From Anastrepha obliqua (lineage: Eukaryota; Arthropoda; Insecta; Diptera; Tephritidae): 64,000 bases of DNA. Every line of letters starts with the position of its first letter. The first letter of the stretch is position 1. Below, in pieces: positions 30,332-41,686 of this stretch. A program made the position numbers and the translations under genes. Location of the stretch: NCBI RefSeq assembly GCF_027943255.1, contig NC_072893.1, forward strand, positions 124,371,784 through 124,435,783, given 5' to 3'. The notes beneath the pieces are model-generated. The model had not been told where the DNA came from, did not search any database, and worked only from the letters and a program-made list of their open reading frames with translations.

Positions 30332-32277
30332 CAGTTGTCGCCAACCTTTTCAATGTGTTGAGCTACTTTCAAGATTTTGAAATAAACAGCGAGCTACTTG
30401 CACAAGCCAACATAAATTAAATAATACACAGTTATATTCGACACACAATACATGTATTTATTTTACTAATATACGTTCTATATATAATAAACTTATGACT
30501 TATAGTGCTTATACTTATGCATAACTACATCCATGTTCACACCTATCAATCGTAACAAAATTTTTTGCAGTCATAATGGCAAATCACAAGCGACTTAAAA
30601 AAACAACAAAACAGTAATAGTACATTATTATATAAATAAAATATGGGCAGATAAAAAGAGCATATTTAATGAGAAGGTTGACATTCTGACTCATCGATAA
30701 TTTTTTTAATATTTGCAGTATAATTTGATACAGTCATTCGAATACAATTATCCAAATGTATACCTGTAAGCCGATTGTGGTATTTATTTTTAATAAATTT
30801 CATATTGGGAAAGGAAGATTCACACAAATAAGTTGAACTGAATAACGCTTTCACTTTCAACGCAACACGACATAAAACTGAATACTTATCTTTACTTACT
30901 AAAGTCCATATACATTTTGTATTTGAACCTAAAGATTTTAAAGTCAAGTCACTTTGAAAAGCAATCAGTTCCATTTCTGTCACAGCAATGTCTCCGCCAA
31001 AGTTGTTCATAACAAAAGTTGCAAACTATTGCTATTTTACTGAAATCCTTGAAACAATTTTTGAAGTTTTCCTTCAAGTTAGAAACTATTTCCATATGAT
31101 ATTTACTGTCATAGGGCTCTAATAGATTTTTGGATATCTTTTCGGAAAGAATAGGAAAATGCTTAGTATCGCGGTTTTTTAAGTTTTGTTCCCAAAACTC
31201 AAGTTTTGTAATAAATGCATTTATATCAGAAATCATTTCCGCTAATTCTTTATACCTGCCTTGAAGCTGCAAGTTAAGCTGATTTAATTTCTCTGTAATG
31301 TCCACAAGAAAACTAAAATCTCTGAGCCAAGTCGAATTTTCCAGTTCCGGAATCGGTTCATCGCGTTCTTTGAAAAATTGGAGTATAGCAGGCAGGACAT
31401 CATTGAAACGTTTGAGCACTCGTCCTCTGCTTAACAATCGCACTTCAGAGTGAAGAAGTAGCTCTCCGTATTGACAGTCAATTTCATCAGCCAAGGTTTT
31501 AAATAATCTTCTTTGTAACGCTTGAGCTCGAATCTTGTTCACAATTTTCACCACCACGTTATGAAACGTTGTTCAAGTTTAGAAAATTTCCACATAATGC
31601 TTGCTGATGTATAATACAGTGATAACTAAGAAATTGTGGAAAACTTTCATCCTATTCACATGTTTTCAAAAATATTGACTGTTGTCCAATTAACTGAATT
31701 TTTAAATGTTTCAGTTTTTCTTTTCTGGTGGCAGAATTTAACGGGAATGCCTTCTCAAAATTCGAATGTACAGTTTTATGATGCCTCTCAATATTTCCTT
31801 TTTTAGTAACTGACACAGATGTATTACATAACAAGCAAACACTTTTGCCTTTAACTTCTGTGAAGAAGTATTGTTCTTCCCATTCCGAATGGAAATGGTA
31901 TGTCTTCGCCTTCTTACTACTGCTTGCCATAATGTTTCAAACTCTAACCCAACCGCTGCACGCAGAACGTTGATAATGCCGTTCAGTATTAAACTGAGCG
32001 CAATGTCGCCGTGCATTGCGTATATATAAAGCCAAAAAATTCTCGAACACGCTAATCGGTTCCAGCCGATCCTAGAACGGAGACGCGACTTCGCGTCGTG
32101 TTTGTCGGCGCGAAATCGCTTACCGCAGTGTTGCCGCTGTTTATCTATTTATTATGAAAATTTCTGAAATTTGCTAATACTGGTATGATTTTCAGACTTT
32201 TGGATTTTTTGCAACGTGAACAGCGCGAGCTACCGGTAGCTCGCGATCGATGGGTTGGCGACCACTGGCTTAAACTA
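30332..32277 (-). mobile_element. hAT transposon, internally deleted
   Basis: The 1946-bp element has 15-bp terminal repeats CAGTTGTCGCCAACC / CAGTGGTCGCCAACC (one mismatch) and a perfect 8-bp GCTTAAAC duplication, as expected for hAT. Subterminal GCGAGCTAC motifs occur at both ends. It encodes fragments of a BED-finger hAT transposase on the minus strand. Confidence 0.93.
30666..31930 (-). pseudogene. hAT transposase remnant (BED finger, C-terminal and dimerisation parts)
   Basis: Three pieces are seen in order. 31930-31652 is an N-terminal piece with YHFHSEWEEQYFFTEV and a zinc finger (CLLCNTSVSVTKKG, then ERHHKTVH). 31557-30949 is the C-terminal half of the catalytic region (EIDCQYGELLLHSEVRLLSR, LKRFNDVLPAIL). 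31010-30666 carries the hAT C-terminal dimerisation signature (SSTYLCESSFPNMKFIKNKY, then RLTGIHLDN) in a shifted frame. Only about 95 bp separate the first two pieces, so most of the central catalytic core is deleted. The set resembles the transposase group related to GTF2IRD2/ZBED-type proteins; that is from memory of the family. Confidence 0.85.
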
Positions 32278-32285
32278 TTGGGCTA
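32278..32285 (+). repeat. hAT target-site duplication, right (GCTTAAAC)
   Basis: Pairs with 30324-30331. Confidence 0.9.
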
Positions 32286-34164
32286 GCTTAGGTCGAGTTA
32301 TCTGCCACTTTACTCGGTGTGTACCGAGGTACATCTAATTCAACTGACTCGCGATACTATTTAAGAGAACTCTAGGTGCGCTCTTCCTTTTCTTCCCATA
32401 TCTACCCAACAGTTAATCGCGATTCAATCAATGGTAGTCGAGCCAAGCTCCGTTGGACACTCTCAGGAGAGTGCATTTTAGTCAAAAGGATATATAAACA
32501 CAGCTCAGTATTTATCAACAATCTTTACTTCTTCCTTGTCTCTATAGTTACGTCAGAAGTCATTGTATGGGAAGACCAGTCAATTATAATTATTACTAAT
32601 TAGGCAGAGTCTGGCTAATATGCCAATCAACCAATGTTGCAGTGAGATAAAGTCGACAGATGCATCCAAAGGCTTAACCAACTAAACCCGAAATTCTTTA
32701 AATACTTGTATTTCCCGTTTCTCTTAGGCTCCAAATTCCTCTGGCATCTCCGCACTGAGAAGCAAACACAAAACATAGTAAGAGAAGCCCCGGGTTGATG
32801 CGGTCCAACAAAGGATGTAAGCGAGTAAGCCAAACCGAAGAAACCTTCGGTCGACTGGAATATAATTGAACTTTTACACAAATACCGTCTTTGACTCAAA
32901 CAGCATTAACCGGCCTTCGCTTAGCGCACAGAATTAGCAGACAAGAAATTTCTTCAAAAAATCTATTTCAATGGGTTGAATTGGGACTGAGCACCTTATT
33001 TAATATTACAAATACTGAAGGTATTAGAGCAAGAAATGCTTATGCAGTAACTCTTACCAGGCCAGAACTACATACAGGTAGAACTTGGCATCACTTGTGA
33101 TTTGCGATTGATTGCTACTATAAAGTTCCTAACTTTATGCTAATCTCTACTGATATAATATTGGCAACCAGGAGCTGTCCTGAGTGAGAAGCAAAATTTG
33201 CACTAAAAAATTTATGAAAATGTCCCCAATTGTTGTTATTGCATTGACGCTTTTCTAACTATGCTTTAATCACTTTTCCACTGTAATGAAATGCAACTCT
33301 GTGACATTTTGACTTGCCGCATTTCCACTTGATTTGCATATTTCAACTAGCTTCTGAGTTGCATGTGCCCTACTCGAGTGCACTTCAGCACTGAGATATG
33401 TAAAGTGGGTAGCAAAGGTGGAGCGTATACAGGAAAAGATGCAGCAGAGAGAGAGGAGAGCCATTAACTAGTTATGTGTGTCACTTCGGAATGACAATGA
33501 AATATTTAAGTTAAAAAATGTGTGCTGCACAAGGGAAGCAAGGCAGTTTCAAGGAAAATTTAGTTTTGGTTATCATGAATGTAAATATGTGTGCCCAGAG
33601 AGAGCTAGCGAGCGGTTAGATGAAGGTGAGAAAGTGGAAGGATTGAGGCCAAAGTCAAGTTCAAACATAAGTGTTTAATTTAAGCGTGCCAGTTAAAGTC
33701 AAGGATACAAGTTAAAGCGAACTATGATTGGTGAATGACAGGAATTGAGGAAAAAATTTATTTGAATTGAAACTTTAACTTGATTTAAAAACTAATACGT
33801 TTTCCGATTCAAATTTTAAGCAGCAAATTCAATAAAATTGGTTCATGAATAGTTTTTTCCTTGTTCACTCCACTCGAGAGACTCAGTCTTGGGTTATTTT
33901 GGTTTCTGCCAGGGTAAGTGATTAGCCTGTCGCTACTCATAAATAGTTGGTGCTCCTTTATTTTGAATTCTTTTGTAACTCTAATTATTAGGAAATTTCA
34001 CGAAAAAATTACACTCCATAAGTTTCCGTCCATTTCAGTTCGAGTGAGCCAGAGGAGTTCAGGTGGGAACATCAATTGATTAACTGATCCTGAAAGTGTT
34101 CGAGTGAAATATTGTGCCGAAACGATAAACTAGATAAGGGAAATCGGTAATTACTTTATTTCCA
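32286..34164. other. non-coding DNA, nothing recognised
   Basis: Short frames only (60-90 codons), with no domains or repeats identified. A donor-like CAGG/GTAAGTG at 33911-33921 lacks a convincing partner acceptor. Confidence 0.4.
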
Positions 34165-34462
34165 ATTACTTCTTTCTGATTACTTCTTTGAGGAGCATAG
34201 CGCCTCCACAAGGCTTCTCCAACGCACGCGGTTAGATGTTTTCGTCTTATCATTGTCCCAGCGTATGTTTATGGAGGATAAGTAATGCGGGATGGATATT
34301 TTCCAGATGTTTTTTGGCTGGCCGCTGCTTTTGTTTTACTTAAGACTCTAGTCTTAAGCCGATGCTGTGGAACGGTTTTCTAAGAGCGTGGCCTACCCAA
34401 CTCCATTTCCTGCATATTAGCTGGCGTAAGATAGGCTTCTCGTTCGTTTATCTCTAGAGTTC
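34165..34462 (-). pseudogene. LINE ORF2 C-terminal remnant (W.W.GH.LRK type)
   Basis: The minus strand reads RKWSWVGHALRKP, then a degraded RGRP/TW region and, near 34190, residues resembling the R.RW..LVEALC end. This arrangement is typical of RTE-like and related LINE C-termini. It is frameshifted. The clade is inference. Confidence 0.45.
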
Positions 34463-34466
34463 TTCA

Positions 34467-34508
34467 TTACCAAAAAAAGTACGCGCCAATTATATAAATA
34501 TATATATA
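34467..34508 (+). mobile_element. SINE 3' tail fragment
   Basis: GTACGCGCCAATTATATA followed by (TA)n matches the terminal part of the SINE family. Confidence 0.5.
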
Positions 34509-34547
34509 TCCTCAAGCAAATGTTGATGAAGCATTGAAGTTACTAGG

Positions 34548-35095
34548 TTAGGTTAGGTGGGAGCGGTTGCCCATCACGGCACATACTCAGGCTCAAGAGA
34601 TATACTCATTGTGATACCATGCGGGGAACTTGCCCTAAAACAAGTGTGTACTTCTCCAAATATTTTAGAAGATCCCTGATTTCCACAGTATTGAGATCTT
34701 CCAATTCATTAAAAATTGTCTACTCAAAATGGTAAATCTACGTCGGGATAGAATACGACAGTGGCATAGGAGGGGCATCTCTTCCTCTTCTTTATGTACA
34801 TAGCTTCGGCCGAAGTCATGTGTTTGCACGCCCAATTTTTGGGCGTATCTGCCTCCTTGGCAGTGCCACGTTATAATGGAAATCAGTGCTAACACTAAGC
34901 ATATTTTGGCTTATTAGAGATTCTGTGCGTTTATCTTTGAGAGTCTGCCAGAATTGTCGGGCGATTCTGCAGGTGGTTTTCACAAGAACACTTACATGTA
35001 AAGCAATTCGTTTGATACAGTTGAGGCACAAGCTTCAGTCTCGATAGAGTAGATGGTACATTAGTTATCCACAATTTAACGCAACTTTAGTTAGA
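34548..35095 (-). pseudogene. LINE ORF2 C-terminal tip, relative of 5089-6165
   Basis: The minus strand reads CRIARQFWQTLKDKRT (near 34965), then YAQKLGVQTHDFGRSY and EEEEMPLLCHCRILSRRR, the same Cys/His tail as the copy at 5188-5508. The 3' side ends in TAGGTTAGGTTAGGTGGG (34548-34562 region, plus reading) and a short UTR with ATTGTGATACCAT. Frames are broken. Confidence 0.65.
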
Positions 35096-35134
35096 GTTAA
35101 TGTAAATTCGGCCGTCAATGGGCGTACCAGTCCC

Positions 35135-35392
35135 GGCCATTCGGGGGTGCGTATACTCGACTCTCCGTGCATGAACATCAAATACTCGTAATACAAAAAG
35201 TTTTTTCTAGTAGCGGTCGCCCCTGGACAGGCAATGGCAAACTCCCGAGAGTATTTCTGCCATGAAAAAAATCCTCATAAAAACTATTTGCCATTCGGAG
35301 TCGGCTTAAAACGGTGGGTTGCTCCATTTGTGGAACAAAATCAAGTCACATACCACAAATAGGAGGAGGAACTCGGCCAAACGACTAACTCA
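35135..35392 (+). mobile_element. SINE copy, near full length
   Basis: A degraded tRNA-like head (CATTCGGGGGTGCGT) is followed by a well-preserved body: AGCGGTCGCCCCTGGACAGG, CATTCGGAGTCGGCTTAAAA, CCACAAATAGGAGGAGGAAC and TCGGCCAAAC. Confidence 0.75.
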
Positions 35393-36417
35393 AGTCCGTT
35401 TTAGAAGCCGAGATTATTCCACTCTCAGTATAGATATCTCTAGCTCCCATCCCTCTTTCTGTCTTCTAATTCTGCCTTTCAGTAACACCACTCCAAAATT
35501 TGCTCCATCTCCTTGAGGTCAACGATCTAACCTATTCTGATATTTGCTTTTGATTGTTTTATAAAAGTACTTAATTTTCACATTACCTCAAAACTATTTA
35601 CTATTACTTTGGCTTAATAAAATATTATTTCGCAATATTTAATAAAAACTCAATTACTTCCGACTCTATTCAGTTACAATTTATTTTAAGATGCCTTGCG
35701 TTTTTTTTTTACTCATTGTGCCCTATAGCATACCAATTAAAATATCACTTCGTCTTTCACTTCCACCAAATGTGCGCTAGACATGCAAAGTTTCACTTAA
35801 AATGAGGGAGGAGGAGGGCAGCGTGGAGTGAAAAAATATTGCTGGCACATGAAATTAAAAAAAGGAAAAAAATAAGCAACATATGTTCGCGTTCATGGCA
35901 AGCGGCTGGTTAAATGATTGTCAGGCCGCTAGCGCCGCCAGATGTTGATGTGCGCATATGGAAGTGTGAGAAAGTATTTGATATAGTCCATTTTCCTTTT
36001 TTTGTGCTTTCCTTGGCATTTTTCGCAAGTTGACAAACGAGTAAGTGTGTTGACAATTTTGTCAACACTTCAAACGATACATTCCGTTTTTATAGCGCAA
36101 TTGACACGATATTTAATTTGATGAGCGCGGAATGGGTTGAGTTTGCGGGCATTGCGTTCCCAGCATTTTTCGCTTTGATGTATTTGTTAATAAACAATTT
36201 GCTACATATTTAATTGGCATACAATTTTGTTTCATTAGAAACCAAGTAAGTTTAGTAGGAAAGAATTTGTTTATAAGTAAAGTCGGAAAAGCAGATGCCG
36301 AAAGAAAGCTTAATGCATTTATTGGAAGTCGCAAAATATTTTGAACTGATTGAAACATGGAGGTTACAATGTATAAATATAACTAGAGAACGACCGAACT
36401 TCGGGTTTGTCCTCGAC
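35393..36417. other. AT-rich non-coding DNA
   Basis: No credible frame or repeat was identified. Confidence 0.4.
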
Positions 36418-36500
36418 CATTTAGTTAAGTTACGTTGAAATGGTTGCCCGTAGAGAGGGCACACTTGGAAAAAAATCTAAAATCCGTCCTTTGTGATACC
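36418..36500 (-). repeat. solo LINE 3' end fragment
   Basis: TTAGTTAAGTTACGTTGAAA, then GGTTGCCC and TTGTGATACCAT, repeat the 3' UTR arrangement of the LINE at 34548-34620. No coding part is attached. Confidence 0.4.
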
Positions 36501-37274
36501 ATTGTAACGGAGATATGAAGACAGTGAAGTAGGATGGAGGAGAAGGGGGCGTGTGTCTGTATTTGGTGAAGACAACCAAATGATGGCTGATTTACAGTGG
36601 TGTTAGCCGCTTCGTACTACTGATGAAATTCATCAGGTTTTTAATATCACTGACTGGCGTGGCAAGGAGATAACATTTGCAGTCACAAAATTTCTGTTCG
36701 GTTTCGGTTCGGGTGCAACTAAAAAAGTGCCGAACTTTGCGGGGAATTTCTTTAAAATTATTTCGTCCAAAATTTTATCAGCTTTCAATTTTTTGAATAA
36801 TATATACAATACTTTTTTAATACAACTATGAACATTAAATAATTTAATATGGAAATAATTTTTCTTTGCAATTTTAAGTAAAATTGCGTTGATTTTTGAA
36901 ATTTTTTTGCACTATGTAGAGCATTTTCATCCACATATGCGGATGCCTTCTAAGCTCAGAAATTTTCTAAAGAAGCTGATGGGGAAGTTGAAAATTTTGA
37001 TAATAATTTTTTGAAAGATCTGCTGCTACGATTAAGAACCTATCACTACTCGGTTCTCAGTGAATTTGATAACATCAGCTGGCGGGCCGACGTAATTTTG
37101 AATCCTCATTTATATTTTTTGGTTGGAAAAAACGTTTTCTTGTTATTCGCTTCCTTGTTTAAATTTTTTGTTCTTCTGCGAGCATTTTAAAACCAACCAA
37201 AAAACATTCTCCCCCATCATGGTCTTAGATCCACCCTGGCACTGCCCTCGCATAACTTTGGGGTAGAGTCCCCC
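36501..37274. other. AT-rich non-coding DNA
   Basis: Contains ACTACTCGGTTCTCAGTGAA (37045-37064), shared with about 48408. Otherwise nothing. Confidence 0.4.
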
Positions 37275-37800
37275 AATGCACTACGTAGGTGCCCACGTTG
37301 TGCCTGCATTCTGGTGGCGTTTCTTCCTACGTAGCACGTGTTCCATATAGCAAGCTTTCTTTTCCCAATTTTCTCCTTTTTCTATTAGTTTAGAGACTAT
37401 ATTTTCGAATGTTTCATTTTCTACTACCGCTTGGAGTCCTTCGCGTTCTTCTTGCCATATTTTGCTGTCGAAAAAGGTGTGGCTTGCATCATCTGATAAA
37501 CTGTGTACCGTATATGCAGTCGGGTGACTCCACTTTGCCCATCTTGAAGAGGTATTGCCTAAAAATACCCGTGGCTGGCTAGAAAATGCGTGTTGTAAAA
37601 GTTTACTTCTCCGAAAAGTCTGCTGCATCAAAGCTGTAAGTCGCCGTTTATTCCATGTGTCTATTTTCTTGTAGCTGCTAAGTGCCATTTGTCTCGCCAC
37701 TGGTGGATTGTTTATGCTCTGATTTTATGATATTCTTCTAAACTTGGGGTTTCTTTCTTTTAAATTCAAAGATGTCGGGATCGATCGGCTTATGAATAAT
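37275..37800 (-). pseudogene. R1-like LINE ORF2 C-terminus
   Basis: A 139-codon open frame on the minus strand (37281-37700) contains LSDDASHTFFDSKIWQEERE and ENIVSKLIEKGENWEKKACY followed by MEHVLRRKKRHQNAG. These match the D.SHTFF.C..W...R...L and ENIV..ML....W..I..Y....L..K layout at the end of R1-type ORF2 proteins. The preceding Cys-rich piece (IFRQYLFKMGKVESPDCIYG) is in another frame. A second copy of this type lies at 54400-55010. Confidence 0.65.
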
Positions 37801-37965
37801 GCTGCAGCTTCTCATACTCTGCGGTATTACTCGGAGAGCACCTATTCTTTGAACCTTCGATGAAGTTTTACGTCTCCAGGTTATTTTGTAGTTTATATTA
37901 ACCTAACCCAACTTTTGATTTAAAAATCTTTGCTATTTTCACACTCTTTATAAACTGAGGTAATT

Positions 37966-38330
37966 TTAGATTTTATTTTTTGCTCTTTTATAAACAACTT
38001 TTTTATTTTTTTGTAGCCAGCCGTTTCTTTCTTGTGCTAACCGGCGCCTGGGAAGGCAAGTCCTTCTCGACCTAATCTCTCCAACGCAGAGGAGAAATTT
38101 TGCTCTGCTACCACAACCTGGAGTCGCATCAAAAACGTTTAGAGCCGGAGCGTTTGTATCCATTCGGACGACATGCCCAGCCAACGTAGCCTCTAGATCT
38201 TTATTCGCTGCGTTATTTCTTTGACGTCGGGAAGGTCCTACGGCTCATTGTTCCATCGCCTGAGATATTCACCACATTTGCGACATTATGTTCTTAGTTC
38301 TCTCAAATGCCTTGCGGAAAAGTTACGCTT
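37966..38330 (-). pseudogene. LINE ORF2 C-terminus, same type as 21960-24357
   Basis: The minus strand reads LAGHVVRMDTNAPALNVFDA, the W.GHVVRM.....A..VF block that normally follows QRLRWLG in this LINE type (cf. 24094-24125), then a degraded RW..D region to 37966. Upstream frames are broken. Confidence 0.6.
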
Positions 38331-38393
38331 TCTTCTCTACTTTAATCTGCTTAGTTTTGGTTTGCTATTTGAGCTCACGACATTCTACAATTT

Positions 38394-38402
38394 GATGCCA
38401 CC
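38394..38402 (+). repeat. target-site duplication, left (GATGCCACC)
   Basis: Perfect 9-bp match to 39576-39584. Confidence 0.9.
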
Positions 38403-39575
38403 CAAGAATGATAGAAAGAAGATTGCACCCATCAGAGCGTACGTGACGTCACGTTTGCTGAGTTGTGCAGTATTGCCAACCATTTGCTCTTCGCAATAAA
38501 TTTAGTGCTTTTTTATACCCAAAATGCAAAAATTTTTAAGTTTCGTGTTTGTTTCTTTTTTTTTAATTTTAAGATGCCGAAACTTTAAGTTAAAAAACAA
38601 ACTATATTATTAAACAAAAAAGGTTTAAAAAAGGTCACTCTGAGAAGATTTTAGTGCTAATGAAAATTTTTTTATTCTTATAAAATTTGATAATTTGAAA
38701 GTGCAAATTTAATTTTTGGCTCCATTTAAGGTTATGCAAAAATATTAAATGCGCCTCTCTCAACTCTTCTTAAGATTGAAAACCTTTCTACACATTTTAA
38801 AAAGCCTTTGAATTTATTGAATGCGAATTAAAGCCATAGAGGTGTAATCGTTTCTTCCAGTCATCAATCCTTAGTGAGACATAGGGCATTAAGAGTTATA
38901 TTCATTGTAAAAATAAGCAAGAAAATGCCAGAAAATACTAAAGAAACCATACTTTATCTAATTACATAACTTCAAATATAGCAAAAAAGTCGTTCCTTTA
39001 ACAAAAGAGTCTCGCTTAACAAAAAAACCTCGTAAATTAAATTGTACATAAGCATAACACATTTATTTAAAAACACGCACATTTTAAAGACAATTTGTCA
39101 TGCATACAAAGTTCTTTAAGTGATTCAATAAAAATTTGTTGGGTTATTTTCTTTGAATGGGCATTTTAGTGCGTTTTCATATCCAAAGCTAGGCAACACT
39201 GCAGTAGCGAGAGAGAGATTTGACTGCCGAAAGCAGAAGAACAGCAACAACACCTGCAATCGCGGGCAATGCCACCAGATGTTAAAAAAAAGTAAAGCTA
39301 AATAAAACTGAGTGAATTATTTAAATAATTATTAAAAAATGTATATTTTACAAAATTATAAACATTACATTTTAATTAGAACAGCTAGAAAAATGTCATG
39401 AAGAAAGAACTAAAACTCCGAGACTAAATAACAAAAAAAAAAAAATGCAAAATCAAGTTACGAAAATGGTAATCTGGCCATACTGCAGCTAAAATCACTT
39501 AACTAGTTGTCAAATTCGCTGAGTGCAAAGTAACGGGACCACGATAGGCGCCATCTCATTATTCTTTCCATCATG
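38403..39575 (+). mobile_element. non-autonomous DNA transposon, copy 1 (9-bp duplication, Mutator-like?)
   Basis: 1173 bp, bounded by a perfect GATGCCACC duplication. One end reads CAAGAATGATAGAAAGAAG, and the other, read inwards, CATGATGGAAAGAATAATG. They form a weak terminal inverted repeat of about 25 bp ending in GCGCC/GCACCC. It encodes no long frame. It aligns end to end with the inverted copy at 62132-63248. A 9-bp duplication is usual for Mutator-like elements, but the family is not established. Confidence 0.85.
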
Positions 39576-39584
39576 GATGCCACC
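39576..39584 (+). repeat. target-site duplication, right (GATGCCACC)
   Basis: Pairs with 38394-38402. Confidence 0.9.
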
Positions 39585-39595
39585 TCTGGTTATTT

Positions 39596-39685
39596 GAGAA
39601 GTTTTTCTAAGTCGAAATTCATTCGGGCGTTCATCATTGCCTGCCGCAAAGCGACCGGTAACAGCAAAATTCTTCATTATTTGAC
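39596..39685 (-). mobile_element. SINE body fragment, diverged
   Basis: AAGTTTTTCTAAGTCGAAAT, TCATTGCCTGCCG and AAGCGACCGGTAA match the inverted body of the family. Confidence 0.5.
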
Positions 39686-40351
39686 GTGGAATTCAAATTT
39701 ATGACCAATTCAGTAGAACTTACGTAGAAACCCTTATACCTGTAACTACATTTTCATTTATCATAATACTCATATACTCTAAATAGTGTTGTCTTATCGT
39801 ATTATCCTTCTCTATTCCTCTCCTTCTCTATCTCTCTCTCTTTATATGCGCAAAACCGCATCCTAGTAGTAAATCTAAGCCATAACCTAATAAATTGGCA
39901 ATGATTGATTACGTTCAAAAATTTTATGAGTTCAACCCACTAATGAATAAAATCGCAATTGCAACAGCAGGTGATGACAGCCGACTTAAGTGAGGTAGTA
40001 ATATCGAAAGTCGATAAGTATTAGCTTTGATGTGTCTAATGTGTGTGCTGATTAGCAGGTGTTCACACGTTTCCTTCATTTCCTTCATTTCAATCAATTG
40101 ATTTATTTTTATCATCGATGTTGTTTATTTTTCTAACGCATTTATTTTAGTTAATCATTCATTTATACACTTAGAAATAAAATTCTTCAAACATATGAAA
40201 GAAGTGCCTGTTTGTGATTTTATAATTTGCCGAAATTGTTGGATTTTGTTTTTGCGAACTTTGTATGGACGTTTTTTAGATACTTACATTAATTATATTT
40301 TTATATTTTTGAATTATTATTTGAAATTTTAGTTGATATATAAATTTTCCA
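39686..40351. other. non-coding DNA, nothing recognised
   Basis: CT-rich simple sequence at 39807-39845; no frame of interest. Confidence 0.4.
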
Positions 40352-40487
40352 ATAGAGGTCGTCCCTAGGCAAGTAAGGGCGAAGCACATTGTGCGCATTT
40401 TCTCGAAGAAAAAGCTGCTATAGGAACCAGCTGCCGTTCGGGTCGCGTCAAAATCATAGAGGGCTTCATTTTGTGAAAAAATATAAA
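40352..40487 (+). mobile_element. SINE body fragment, diverged
   Basis: Matches at AGGTCGTCCCTAGGCAAGTA, GAAAAAGCTGCTATA, CTGCCGTTCGGGTCG and the TTCATTTTGTG block. Confidence 0.5.
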
Positions 40488-40578
40488 GTTTTTCTTCCAG
40501 TAATCATCCAATTTTGTTTTTGTATAACTTTTTAGCTACAATAAATAAAAAAATAAAAATAAAATGATTTTGGGTGAT

Positions 40579-40655
40579 GGAAATATTAATTTTGACCTTT
40601 CCGAGCTCCATTGCTTGTAGGTTTGTATACTGCAGCTATCTGGCTCATTAAAATT
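40579..40655. repeat. dispersed repeat, copy 2
   Basis: Pairs with 21023-21100. Confidence 0.5.
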
Positions 40656-41579
40656 ATAAAGCTTCCGATAGGCTGAATAATTGTGTATATTAGTTAGTCT
40701 GCTAGGCCTACAAAGAGCCATTTAGAAGTTGCTGTGAGATCATTACTGATCAGTCTACTTAATGTAACTTAGTGTAAGAGTATCTTACTGAATTTCTGGC
40801 ACATTCTCATTGGTGCCTACACTTCCTCTTCACATCTGACTATGCTTATATTTGCCCAACATTGAGTAAGAAAATCTCCGCCAACTGATGGGCTAATGTG
40901 GCTAACAATTACACAAATAAATATGTGGGCTAAAAACAATGGAATGTTCGCTAAAATCTGCATATTCCAATTGTGTGTTTATGTAAGAGTGGCATTTGAA
41001 TTTATACATCTCTGTATTATCTGTATTTACATACACTCACACTTATACGCCTTTGTGATACTGACCAAATGCGACTAATTGCGGGGCACAAATGGAGCGC
41101 AATGAGTCAATAAATCCATTTAATCGCACTTAATAAACAGAAACTACAAAAATAACGTTGAGTGATATACAAACATACTAACACATATGTAAGTATTTCA
41201 CTGGCTGTACAATTTTCAATAGAAAACCATATGGAATATACGGGGTAATAAATATATTTGCCCACGTAAACAAATATAAATATATAAATGTACATTCAAG
41301 TTTACGAATTTATGGTTACACATAAAAGCTGAACAGACATAAATTTGCAAGAACATTTGCTAGAAACCAGCATTTAAAAAAAAATATATATATAAAAAAA
41401 ATACATTTGAACTTTGATTCTCCACTAAATTGGAAATAGTACGCGCGTGGATTTTTCCTTACAAGTGAAGAAGGCTTTCGTATGGTCGGCCTGCCATTTT
41501 CTGGTGTAACATCAAGGAGCTGGTACGCAGGCAGTTTAACACGTGGTTTTGTAAAGAGCCTTGACCAAAGCTGCTGAAG
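40656..41579. other. AT-rich non-coding DNA
   Basis: Simple TATA/ACATA strings; nothing coding is seen. Confidence 0.4.
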
Positions 41580-41677
41580 CTACTAACCTTATTGGTCAAA
41601 ATAGTACTAAAACTACTTATTACTTTATACTAAAAATAAGTTGCGTACCAAACAATTAGAATTAACCAAGTTAGTAC

Positions 41678-41686
41678 TGAAAATTA
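41678..41686 (+). repeat. SINE target-site duplication, left (TGAAAATTA)
   Basis: Perfect 9-bp match to 42022-42030. Confidence 0.7.
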
